Source: Bacillota bacterium
Lineage (GTDB): Bacteria > Bacillota > Clostridia > Lachnospirales > Lachnospiraceae
DNA length: 47,256 nucleotides
Direction: 5' to 3'
Assembly: GCA_023412855.1 (NCBI GenBank)
Contig: JAEZRJ010000016.1
Coordinates: forward strand, 1-47,256
How positions within the stretch are numbered: the stretch's first letter is position 1; each line of letters starts with the position of its first letter. Positions 15,551 to 22,616 of the stretch are shown here, piece after piece. The notes beneath the pieces are model-generated. The model had not been told where the DNA came from and ran no database searches. It saw nothing but the letters and a program-made list of their open reading frames with translations. The position numbers were made by a program, and so were the translations under genes.

Positions 15551-16376
15551 TTACAATTATCTCCTCTAAAAACTTCCGGCTTCCGGGAATTTGTGCTTCC
15601 GACAGTCCATGCATGATGAGGGCGCCCCTATAGCCACTCCTTTTGAGTAAGGCGATATAAAGCTTAAAATCCAGCATTCCTTCCCCGGCTGCTACGAATT
15701 CCATATTCTCCTTTGCCGTAAAATCTTTGGCATGAGCCAGCACGATATCCTTTCCTAAGATGTCGAAAGCCTCTTCCAGGATACGGGGCATATCGTCCGC
15801 CTGCTCCTTTCGAAAGAGATTAGCGCCGTCCATGATGATTTTGATATTGGGACTTCCTATGCAGTCCAAATATTTGCGGGCTTTCTCCGGGGTATCGATA
15901 ATATTGCTGACCTCCGTCTCCACACCAAGAACAATGTGATTATCCTCGGCATATTTTAGTATAATTTCTGTGGAACGCATCAAATCATCCCAGGAAGATT
16001 GCTTTTCGTTGTCCTCATGCCATTTCCACTTGCTCTCCTTGTTTTTAGAGCCGGTACAGAGGGTGACGATGGGAATATTCAGTATACGGGCAATACGGCA
16101 TTGGGTTTCGAATTGCAGACATCCTGCTTTTCTTGCCTCTTTATCAGGATCAATCATATTAAAGGTGCCGGAAAGTGCATCCAACAGGATTCCATATTTA
16201 CCGGTTATCTCCTTTATTTCTTCCATTTTCTTCTCGTCAAAAGCTTCCGGCAGTGTAGGCATTCCGGCGTTCAGCAGATTGAACTGCGTATGAACAAGTC
16301 TCTCAGCCTTCATTCTCAGGCAGGTTTCTTCTATATTATCTGTTTCATAAGTGCGGGAAAAAATTCCTAGTTCCAT
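15543..16376 (-). CDS. Sugar phosphate isomerase/epimerase-like TIM barrel
   Basis: A 277-aa protein of the xylose-isomerase-like (AP endonuclease 2) fold. Candidate metal ligands are Glu153 (GVETEV), Asp183 (IMDGAN) and His215 (LAHAKD). The fourth ligand is normally Glu in a segment like PLIIEH. Here the equivalent segment reads GALIMHG, with His256 in place of Glu. Members of this fold isomerise or epimerise keto sugars or open inositol derivatives. The neighbours are a Gfo/Idh-type dehydrogenase 3 bases upstream and a hydrolase overlapping downstream, which suggests a short pathway for an unusual sugar or cyclitol. Confidence 0.82.
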   Translation of the reverse strand: MELGIFSRTYETDNIEETCLRMKAERLVHTQFNLLNAGMPTLPEAFDEKKMEEIKEITGKYGILLDALSGTFNMIDPDKEARKAGCLQFETQCRIARILNIPIVTLCTGSKNKESKWKWHEDNEKQSSWDDLMRSTEIILKYAEDNHIVLGVETEVSNIIDTPEKARKYLDCIGSPNIKIIMDGANLFRKEQADDMPRILEEAFDILGKDIVLAHAKDFTAKENMEFVAAGEGMLDFKLYIALLKRSGYRGALIMHGLSEAQIPGSRKFLEEIIVNA

Positions 16377-16379
16377 TCC

Positions 16380-17468
16380 TTATAATCCTCCCTTTACATC
16401 TTTAAGCTTCACCCATGTGCCGCCTTCTTGCACCGACTGGTAAGTAGCAATTAACGCCTGCATAATCATAATGCCGTCCTGTGCAGTAGCACCTGTGCAT
16501 GGGACATTTTCCATGATGCTCTCTGCAAATCCCTCCAGCTCCCGGCGGTAGAACTGCCCGTCAAAGGCAGCAGGAGTGAAAGCAGTTTCCGTAGATTTAT
16601 CGAAGCATTCCACAACCGAAGAGCGGAATTCCCAAGGATTAAATGTCTTTGCATAGACGGTTCCCTCTGTGCCGTAAATCTCACAGCCTTCATGCCAGTG
16701 CTGGGCAATTGCTACCGTGAGGTCCAGGCTTCCGATGGCGCCGCTTTCGAAATTACAGTCGATAAGCCACGAATGCAGATTATCCTTATGAATGTAGCGG
16801 GCACAGACGTCTCGAATGGGCCCCATGAAGTATAGGGAAGTATCGAACAGATGGCTGCCGTGTCCGAGGAGATAGTAACGGTCCAGTACGGCTTTCGGAT
16901 TTCCATCCGGTTTTTTCATGGATGAGCTGGAATAAAGGATGGGCATGACATTGTCGGTCAGAGTATATCGTCCGATACTGTCGCAGTACCAGCCTTTATA
17001 GGTAGTGATTTCACCCATCTTCTCTTCCTTGAAGCGTTTTGCATATTGCAGTCCCTCGTCATATCGTTTCATATGCCCGATTTGCAAAAGAAGGCCCCTT
17101 TCCTCCGCCAATTCTTGCAGTTCCAAACACTCCTCGATGGAAACACCCATCGGCTTTTCTAAAAGAACATGCTTGCCTGCTAAAATAGCCTGCTTTGCGC
17201 AGGGCACATGAAACTGGTCGCCGATTCCGATGATGACAGCTTCCACAGAGGAATCCGCCAGCATTTTCTCATAATCGGTATAAATACTGTCCGGCTCGTA
17301 AACAGCGGCCATTTTATTTAAGAGCTCTTCAGAAACATCACAAATTGCCTGCAAATGGATATTTTTGGCCTTACTGCTTCCGATGAGATGAGCCGCCTGA
17401 CAGATAATGCCGCACCCCAGGACACCGACGCGCAGACAGCGTTCGTCTTTCTTTACATTTGTGTTCAT
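16380..17468 (-). CDS. Gfo/Idh/MocA-family oxidoreductase
   Basis: A 362-aa NAD(P)-dependent dehydrogenase. The Rossmann motif is GVLGCGIICQAAH at residues 15-27 and the EKP motif is at 104-106 (VLLEKPMG). The C-terminal half carries the family's substrate-binding sheet, with GHGSHLFDTSLYFMG containing the expected His/Asp. It probably oxidises a sugar, inositol or a glycoside at one hydroxyl. It is the first gene of a three-gene minus-strand operon. The 72-base upstream region contains TTGTTTATC and ACAATTGT, but I cannot fix a promoter. Confidence 0.9.
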   Translation of the reverse strand: MNTNVKKDERCLRVGVLGCGIICQAAHLIGSSKAKNIHLQAICDVSEELLNKMAAVYEPDSIYTDYEKMLADSSVEAVIIGIGDQFHVPCAKQAILAGKHVLLEKPMGVSIEECLELQELAEERGLLLQIGHMKRYDEGLQYAKRFKEEKMGEITTYKGWYCDSIGRYTLTDNVMPILYSSSSMKKPDGNPKAVLDRYYLLGHGSHLFDTSLYFMGPIRDVCARYIHKDNLHSWLIDCNFESGAIGSLDLTVAIAQHWHEGCEIYGTEGTVYAKTFNPWEFRSSVVECFDKSTETAFTPAAFDGQFYRRELEGFAESIMENVPCTGATAQDGIMIMQALIATYQSVQEGGTWVKLKDVKGGL

Positions 17469-17540
17469 TTTAAAATTTTGCCCCTTTCGAGTAAGTTATA
17501 TTTTTACAATTGTTTATCACCATGACTGTAATAAGGGATA

Positions 17541-17912
17541 ATGTATTACTTTATTGTATTTACCGTAGCACTTGTAAGATGTAGTATCAAGCATATATCT
17601 TGCACGTTTTTGCATGTTTTTATTTGGAAGGATGAAAATACAGTATTTCCGGAGATAGATAAAACCTGCATAAAGATATATGCGAATAAGAATGATATTG
17701 AAATGATGAAAAGAAGAAGTTGGCTTTGCTTTTCAAATGGACGAAAGTGCGTGGTAATTTGCGACATATCTCCGGAAGATTTTATGAATAAATATGTGCT
17801 GCAAAATGAGTATTTGATGCAAGTGACAACAAAGCCCTGCGGAATGCTGCACTTTCAAAGCAGCATTCCGCAGGGTAACGGTCCATTTATAAAAATACTT
17901 CTCAAAAATTAA
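17541..17912 (+). CDS. Doubtful small ORF
   Basis: A 123-codon open frame between two minus-strand genes. Residues of about 40-95 (IKIYANKNDIEMM .. VVICDISPEDFMNKY) read like real protein, but I recognise no family. The last quarter is encoded by a perfect 16-bp inverted repeat that looks like the terminator of the minus-strand gene. The ribosome site (AAGGG 3 bases from ATG) is poor. It may be a decayed or very local gene; I lean towards non-coding. Confidence 0.25.
   Translation: MYYFIVFTVALVRCSIKHISCTFLHVFIWKDENTVFPEIDKTCIKIYANKNDIEMMKRRSWLCFSNGRKCVVICDISPEDFMNKYVLQNEYLMQVTTKPCGMLHFQSSIPQGNGPFIKILLKN
17835..17875 (-). terminator. Terminator of the TrmO-like gene
   Basis: A perfect 16-bp inverted repeat, arms 17835-17850 and 17860-17875, with a 9-base loop. 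Read on the minus strand it is followed by CTTTGTTGTC, a moderate U-tract, and lies 27 bases past the stop of the TrmO-like gene. Confidence 0.7.
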
Positions 17913-18378
17913 AAACTTTTTCCCAATCAAAGCGGCCGGATTCTTCCGTGCTTTTCGGCCACTGGCTGCACCATGCAGGGACACCGGGATTTTCCACTCT
18001 GTCAAGGCTGGGTGTGTAGGGCTTGATGTCGAGTACTGGTGTGTTGTCATTTGCGTCAATAAAGGTAACTTGAATAAGGCCCTTTTCAAAGTCAATTTGA
18101 ATGATTTCTGTTGCAGTCAAAGCAATCGGATTAGGGCGCACAGGTGATCTTGTAGCAAAAATCCCCATTATTTCCGGAGCGCCTTTGTAGGGTTGCTCTG
18201 TTTGCAGTACCGAGCGTGATCCTTCGTCATCATATTCGCTGAACCACCAAAGTACGTTGATATGGCTAAAACCATCCAGGGCTTGTAAAGCCGGAATATA
18301 ATTTTTATCCACCTCAATAAACGTACCGTTTTCACTGCTGCAAATCTTTCCAATAGAATGTACCGCTAAATTACTCAT
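17902..18378 (-). CDS. trmO: TrmO/TsaA-like tRNA methyltransferase
   Basis: A 158-aa protein of the TsaA/TrmO family, which in E. coli N6-methylates the t6A37 base of tRNA-Thr using SAM. The family signature is clear: the N-terminal beta strand FIEVDKNYIPALQALDGFSHI, the SAM-site motif FATRSPVRPNPIALTATEI, and DANDNTPVLDIKPYTPSLD. I start it at ATG 18378, 6 bases after AGGAGGATATT on the coding strand; the frame runs 16 codons further upstream without an RBS. The gene is short, lacking the C-terminal domain of the E. coli protein. It sits downstream of a MerR-type regulator with an operator-like dyad in its promoter, unusual for a tRNA modification gene. Some family members may act on other substrates. 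Confidence 0.85.
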   Translation of the reverse strand: MSNLAVHSIGKICSSENGTFIEVDKNYIPALQALDGFSHINVLWWFSEYDDEGSRSVLQTEQPYKGAPEIMGIFATRSPVRPNPIALTATEIIQIDFEKGLIQVTFIDANDNTPVLDIKPYTPSLDRVENPGVPAWCSQWPKSTEESGRFDWEKVFNF

Positions 18379-18411
18379 ATGAATATCCTCCTTATATTTT
18401 GATGTGGGTAC

Positions 18412-18442
18412 AGCGTAAACCCTCACATCATGTGAGGGTCAA
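18412..18442 (-). promoter_or_regulatory. MerR-type promoter of the TrmO-like gene
   Basis: On the minus strand, -35 TTGACC (18442-18437) and -10-like TACGCT (18417-18412) are separated by 19 bases, longer than the optimal 17. The spacer is nearly filled by a dyad with 9-bp arms ACCCTCACA/TGTGAGGGT around three bases (18419-18439). An over-long spacer with a central dyad is the hallmark of MerR-activated promoters, and a MerR-family gene lies directly upstream. Confidence 0.6.
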
Positions 18443-18446
18443 GGAA

Positions 18447-18477
18447 ATAAAAAAACGTCCTGCAAAAATGCAGGACG
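18447..18477 (-). terminator. Terminator of the MerR-family gene
   Basis: Perfect 8-bp arms CGTCCTGC/GCAGGACG with a 6-base loop, followed on the minus strand by a run of T (18455-18447). It lies 6 bases past the stop of the regulator gene. Confidence 0.85.
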
Positions 18478-18483
18478 CTTTGA

Positions 18484-19299
18484 TTACAAAGTCTCCAATG
18501 GTATTTGGAGTTCTATCAGATATTTTTCAGAATTATTTTCATTCCACGGCCCGCGATGCACAATCTGCCTCGTTTGACCTGACATCTTGTACCGGCTGTT
18601 CTTTTGCAGCCACTCGGCAAAAGCCGTATATGCTCCGGCGATATTAGAAAAATCACCATATACCATGGTGCAAGCCATAACCGATACAGGCTCAGTGTTT
18701 CGATATATAAAAATATCAGTATTCCTGCCACATTTTTTCACGGGAGCACATAGTTCAACGTCAACATGGGTTTCTTTGTATTCGATATCGTGATAAATAG
18801 AGAAAGTATCATTTGATATAATAATCTGATTATCTGCGGCAAAAGCGGATAGCTCCTGCCATAGCTCGCCCTCCGCATAGTAGTCCGCTATTACCCTGCG
18901 CAGGGAAAGGACTTGATAACTGGGAATGGATTTAATGGAAATATTATAGTGCATTTCACTTTTTTCGTTTTGGATTTCTTTTTTAGCAAGTTCTATTTTT
19001 TTTAATTTTCCCCGCTCATTTTGAATTGCTTTTTCTATTTCAGCATATTTTATATCGAGCTGTTCCACAAGCAATTTATCATCTTTTTTGTTGAGAGCGG
19101 ACGCAATTTCGGAAACATTAAATCCACTGTCGCGCAGATATACGATTCTGTTAAGAATAGGTATTTGCGCGGCGGAGTACATACGATATCCGGTCCATTT
19201 ATCAATTTCTGCGGGCTTTAAAAGCCCTATTTCATCATAGTATCGGAGCATTCGTATTGAAACTTGTGTCAGTTTTGAAAATTCTCCAATTTTGAACAT
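18484..19299 (-). CDS. MerR-family regulator with GyrI-like effector domain
   Basis: A 271-aa regulator of the BmrR type. The N-terminal winged helix is FKIGEFSKLTQVSIRMLRYYDEIGLLKP (residues 2-29) with the wing WTGYRMYS. A long dimerisation helix covers about residues 75-115. The C-terminal 155 residues are a GyrI/AraE-like effector-binding domain (SIKSIPSYQVLSLRRV .. HRGPWNENNSEKYLIELQIPL). Such domains bind hydrophobic drugs or cationic ligands. The start at ATG 19299 is supported by AGGTGGTGAT upstream. The likely target is the promoter of the TrmO-like gene just downstream, where a dyad fills a 19-base spacer. No drug pump gene is adjacent. Confidence 0.9.
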   Translation of the reverse strand: MFKIGEFSKLTQVSIRMLRYYDEIGLLKPAEIDKWTGYRMYSAAQIPILNRIVYLRDSGFNVSEIASALNKKDDKLLVEQLDIKYAEIEKAIQNERGKLKKIELAKKEIQNEKSEMHYNISIKSIPSYQVLSLRRVIADYYAEGELWQELSAFAADNQIIISNDTFSIYHDIEYKETHVDVELCAPVKKCGRNTDIFIYRNTEPVSVMACTMVYGDFSNIAGAYTAFAEWLQKNSRYKMSGQTRQIVHRGPWNENNSEKYLIELQIPLETL

Positions 19300-19357
19300 A
19301 ATATCACCACCTGATATCTATAATTATAAGCATTTTCTTTGATACTTCAAGATTGCG

Positions 19358-20107
19358 TCACCAGCAGATTTTATTCTTATATTTTGTTTGCATTTGTTTT
19401 GTGACTGGATGCTCGCAAATAATTCTGTCTGCGGCATCGATGGAACAGACAATATAGTTAGAAATTTTATTTAACTTTGAGCAGGAGCACATGACGTTAA
19501 TTTCGGAGCTGTTTTCTACAAGAAGCCGTTTTACAGAGGTTTCGTCCTCGTAGGGATAGGGCACCGAGATGCCGCCCTGTGCATCCACCGCATAGGCACC
19601 CAGAAAGCATTGATCGAAGCGAAATTCCTTTAGCTGCTGATAAACAGTCTCGCCCACAGTAGTCTGGGATTCCTTGTTGTAATGTCCTCCCAGAAAGGTG
19701 ACATCTATGTTGGGGCGCTTGCGAAGCTCTTCCGCAACCGGGAAACTGTTGGTCACCACGCGCAGAGTGATGGAAATCGGCATGAGCGAGGCAAACAGCG
19801 TATTTGTCGTGCCGCCGTCCACTGCGATGAGAGAATGCGGGCGGACGAGGCTGGTGGCCTTTTTGGCGACCATGTATTTTTCGTCCCTTTCCAGGTTCTT
19901 TCTTGCGTCCAAAGCTAACGGCAGCCTCTTCTGCGCAATAGCGCCGCCGTATACCCGTCTTAAGATTCCCTGTTCCTCTAATTCGCTCAAATCCCTTCGG
20001 ATAGTGTCTCTGGACAACCCGAAATTATGTGCCAGTTCCTCCACGCTCACCTTTCCGGATGCATACAGAACATCTAAAATATGCTGATGGCGTTCTTCCT
20101 TTAACAT
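19358..20107 (-). CDS. DeoR-family transcriptional regulator
   Basis: A 249-aa regulator from ATG 20107 (MLKEERHQHILDVL), 6 bases after GAGGAGA on the coding strand; the frame extends 7 codons further upstream. The N-terminal HTH is VSVEELAHNFGLSRDTIRRDLSELEEQGILRRVYGGAI, the exact DeoR signature. The C-terminal DeoRC sensor domain has the phosphosugar-binding pattern AVDGGTTNTLFASL and CFLGAYAVDAQGGIS. Such proteins repress sugar catabolic operons until a phosphosugar binds. Its target is not adjacent in an obvious way, since the flanking genes are a MerR regulator and a truncated hypothetical. It may control a distant operon. Confidence 0.92.
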   Translation of the reverse strand: MLKEERHQHILDVLYASGKVSVEELAHNFGLSRDTIRRDLSELEEQGILRRVYGGAIAQKRLPLALDARKNLERDEKYMVAKKATSLVRPHSLIAVDGGTTNTLFASLMPISITLRVVTNSFPVAEELRKRPNIDVTFLGGHYNKESQTTVGETVYQQLKEFRFDQCFLGAYAVDAQGGISVPYPYEDETSVKRLLVENSSEINVMCSCSKLNKISNYIVCSIDAADRIICEHPVTKQMQTKYKNKICW

Positions 20108-20319
20108 AGCCTTCTCCTCGCAATTCACTGAAATCGTAGATTATCCGGGCCTTAATGGTACTATTTTTCAAGCCTTAGTATTGCCAATATTTTAACATAT
20201 TTCGGCTGCATTTCCAATAAGCCTGAAAAGCTAAATTAATTGGGGAAAGATACCGATAGTAATATTACAAGGATGTAAATTGTGCTATGGATGGCGGTTT
20301 CTTTGAAGAGGATAATGAT

Positions 20320-20688
20320 ATGGCGATAACGGGATTAAGAAACGGTTATGACGAGCAAAATGAATTTCGTCAGAAGCTGCGGGAAAAGTGCGGAGACGAG
20401 AAGGAGAACTGGACATCGGACTTCATGCAGCAGATTCGCGACAAAAAAGAAGAGATACTCGAAAAGGTAAAAAACGGGGATACGGAGCCGAGCTTCCAGA
20501 TAGGGAGCCAGTCATTTACGCAAAAGGAATGGGACAAACTCCTCAAAGCTTTTGACGGGCCGGAGGAAGAAACGAAGAAAGAGGCCCGGGCCGGCGATGA
20601 AGCTGTTTCTGCCGGAGAGCAGCTTTGGCAGTTGATGAGACAGAAAGAACAAAAGTGTGCTTCGCAGGCTTCCGTGGCCAAGGTTTGA
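20320..20688 (+). CDS. Conserved hypothetical protein, probably truncated by a repeat
   Basis: A 122-aa protein starting at ATG 20320, with GAAGAGGA 5 bases upstream. The body (ADKKEEILEKVKNGDTEPSFQIG-like stretch and SFTQKEWDKLLKAFD) resembles the start of longer hypothetical proteins of Lachnospiraceae that I remember as about 200 aa or more. Here the last 14 residues or so (CASQASVAKV) are encoded inside a dispersed repeat element. The natural C-terminus thus appears to have been replaced. An alternative upstream ATG at 20287 has a weaker RBS. Function unknown. Confidence 0.5.
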   Translation: MAITGLRNGYDEQNEFRQKLREKCGDEKENWTSDFMQQIRDKKEEILEKVKNGDTEPSFQIGSQSFTQKEWDKLLKAFDGPEEETKKEARAGDEAVSAGEQLWQLMRQKEQKCASQASVAKV

Positions 20689-20776
20689 CGGCACAGCTTT
20701 TGTTCCGCGTGAGTGTCTTTCTCGCGTTGCGCGCAGCTGCGCATCTATTTTTATGTAATAGAGCCTTTCCTATACA
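20646..20776 (-). repeat. Dispersed hairpin repeat, copy A (inverted)
   Basis: Read on the minus strand it contains the same modules as the other four copies: a short hairpin around TAGGAAAGGCTCTATTAC, the palindrome GCGCAGCTGCGC, then a core starting GCGGAACAAAAGCTGTG and ending AAGCACACTTTTGTTC. It differs by about 20 extra bases (20709-20730 region) between the palindrome and the core. It overlaps the 3' end of the hypothetical gene at 20320. Confidence 0.75.
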
Positions 20777-20784
20777 TAATATAT

Positions 20785-20814
20785 CATAGGCGGACCGGTA
20801 AGGCTCCGCCTATG
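20785..20814. terminator. Hairpin between repeat A and the flavin reductase gene
   Basis: A perfect 10-bp stem CATAGGCGGA/TCCGCCTATG with a 10-base loop. It lies downstream of the minus-strand flavin reductase gene and could end that transcript, although no clean T-run follows. Confidence 0.5.
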
Positions 20815-20857
20815 GTATATCGATAAACAAGTTTAAATTATCTCATATGTGTCCCGC

Positions 20858-21394
20858 TTACTCTATGATATATGCGCTGACAATTTCTGCGCAGTAAGCG
20901 ACATGGTAATCTTTGTTCGCACCGTGGAAACTGCTGTCCACGTCCTGCGGATAAAATGCAGTATTGATTTCTTCCGGAAGCTTGCTGCCTTCCTGCTTAT
21001 TCTTATATAGTACTTTACATTCCAGTGTAAGAGGAAGTTCCTTGATGCCCGGTACGGAAATTTTGGCGGGAGCTTCGAGAGTTAAGCCCAGTTCCTTTAT
21101 CTTATCCACGTCCCGGCCGGATTTCGCGCCGCAGAAGCCCAAAATCTTTTTATCGAAATCGCCGTAGGGAACGTTGATCGTGAACTCCGCATTTTTCCCC
21201 AGCTGAGAATTCGTAAAACGGCCTTCCCTGACAAACACTGTAAAGATAGGCCTGCCCCACTCAATGCCCAGCGTTCCCCAGGATATGGTCATGGAATTTA
21301 CTTTGTCATCTGTTTTCGTAGTTAATAAGACGCCAGTCTTCACGGCGCTCATAATCTCATTTGCATAATCAAAAACTTCGATTTCTTTTTTCAT
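20858..21394 (-). CDS. Flavin reductase family protein
   Basis: A 178-aa protein of the FMN-binding split-barrel type. The motif TTKTDDKVNSMTISWGTLGIEWGRPIFTVFVREGRFT (residues of about 25-62) is typical of the flavin reductase family, where it binds FMN, and EFTINVPYGDFDKKILGFCG follows. These proteins reduce flavin with NAD(P)H or act as small FMN oxidoreductases. ATG 21394 follows AAGGAGGAATATTAG on the coding strand. It faces an HxlR-type regulator across a fold-back element; such regulators often control an adjacent redox gene, so it is the likely target. Confidence 0.9.
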   Translation of the reverse strand: MKKEIEVFDYANEIMSAVKTGVLLTTKTDDKVNSMTISWGTLGIEWGRPIFTVFVREGRFTNSQLGKNAEFTINVPYGDFDKKILGFCGAKSGRDVDKIKELGLTLEAPAKISVPGIKELPLTLECKVLYKNKQEGSKLPEEINTAFYPQDVDSSFHGANKDYHVAYCAEIVSAYIIE

Positions 21395-21522
21395 CTAATA
21401 TTCCTCCTTGATGATTTATTATTTGTATGATACATTGATATGCGTGAAACTGCAAGTATGCACTTTTTGGTGAGATACTATCCAAATAGAGAGTGGGAAT
21501 TGTGAAATATGGGTGTGTGTGA

Positions 21523-21796
21523 GTGCAGTTGGGGAGGTTGTGAGGGCCTTTCTTCGGCGGCTTTGTTTTCTGTTCCGGCGTGCGCGGCTGCATTTTCTAA
21601 ATGAAACCGGGGATGTGGTGGTGACGGACAGGGCGGTAGCAACGCACATTCATGTGCTATGCTACCTAAACACCGCATCCGTGCGGTGTTTACCCTGGTA
21701 GTTGAAGGTTTCATTAAGAAAATGCAAGCCGCTTACTTAACGGAACCGAAAACAAAGCCGCCGAAGAAAGGCTCGCTTGAGGTGACGGAACTGCAC
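21523..21796. repeat. 274-bp fold-back (MITE-like) element
   Basis: Two arms, 21523-21608 and 21707-21796, are inverted copies. The best part, 21546-21576 against 21742-21772, matches in 30 of 31 bases. A second matching block is GCATTTTCTAAATGAAACC against its counterpart at 21707-21727, and the outer ends share GTGCAGTT/AACTGCAC. The 98-base loop holds two more hairpins: a perfect 10-bp stem at 21668-21691 and GGTAGCA..TGCTACC at 21635-21666. No transposase is encoded. It separates the flavin reductase and hxlR-type genes. Confidence 0.7.
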
Positions 21797-21846
21797 CTGA
21801 AGGTTGTGGAGTATATTTCTGGCATTGGTTGGGAAGGAGAAAAGGG

Positions 21847-22206
21847 ATGGAAAGCTGTGCGAATGGAGAGGTGAATGTGAGGCCTTTTGCGTATGCGATG
21901 TCTTTGATTGATGGTAAGTGGAAGATGCATATATTATTTTGGCTTTGGAAGAGGGATGTGCTACGGTATGGGGAGCTGAAGCGTTCGCTTGAGACGATTA
22001 CACATAAGATGCTTAGTACTCAGCTGAAGGAGCTGGAAGCGGATGATTTGATCGTGCGCAAGGAGTTCTCTCAGATTCCGCCGAAGGTGGAATATTCTTT
22101 GTCTGAGAGGGGATTGACTCTTATGCCGGTTTTACAATGTTTGTGCGAGTGGGGGAATAGTCATATGGATGATGATAAATCATTGGGAAATAGAAGGCTT
22201 AAGTGA
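21847..22206 (+). CDS. HxlR-family transcriptional regulator
   Basis: A 119-aa regulator from ATG 21847 (MESCANGEVN), preceded by GAAGGAGAAAAGGG. It has the HxlR winged-helix signature: VRPFAYAMSLIDGKWKMHILFWL, RYGELKRSLETITHKMLSTQLKELEADDLIVRKEFSQIPPKVEYSLSERG. A cysteine near the N-terminus (Cys4) could sense oxidants or electrophiles, as in the YodB/HypR subgroup, although its position before the helix is early. The family often represses a divergently transcribed reductase, here the flavin reductase at 20858-21394. Confidence 0.9.
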   Translation: MESCANGEVNVRPFAYAMSLIDGKWKMHILFWLWKRDVLRYGELKRSLETITHKMLSTQLKELEADDLIVRKEFSQIPPKVEYSLSERGLTLMPVLQCLCEWGNSHMDDDKSLGNRRLK

Positions 22207-22439
22207 ATGTATTAAAAGAAAGAAAAAAAGTGTTAGAATCATTAATTTATAGAAGCGTTAATGGAAATGGGTATTGAAATAAGGGGAAGGGAGAAAATGG
22301 AGCGAGGGGTTGTGAGTGGAAGGATATAGAGTAGTAAGGGGATAAAGCAGTAAAAAATATAATGAATGAAAAAGAGGATGGCAGGTATCTATAGGTATAA
22401 TTAATAAATAAAATTTATATATTTTATATAATGTTAATT

Positions 22440-22467
22440 TTGCATCTAAAATATCATAGTGTATAAT
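22440..22467 (+). promoter_or_regulatory. Promoter upstream of hflK and long leader
   Basis: TTGCAT (22440-22445) and TATAAT (22462-22467) are 16 bases apart. The predicted leader is about 140 bases and contains a small hairpin CCGA..TCGG (about 22480-22500) and a pairing CCGCGGG..CCTGCGG (about 22522-22565). I recognise no riboswitch. The rest of 22207-22439 is purine-rich and AT-rich with no gene. Confidence 0.5.
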
Positions 22468-22616
22468 AAGGAATAGGGCTACCGAGTAGTGAATATTCGG
22501 AGACCATTTTATTTGATTAGGCCGCGGGGGTTTTTGGTTCCGTAGTTGAGGTTTTACCTGCGGGCGAAGGGCATTTACACTTACAACCTAATGAGATTTT
22601 AAAAAGAGGAGAGAAA

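Noticed and set aside
21659..21874. 71-codon frame crossing the fold-back element
   Set aside because: Most of it is encoded by the inverted arm and it overlaps the start of the HxlR-family gene.
22440..22616. A known riboswitch in the hflK leader
   Set aside because: I could not match any known aptamer core.
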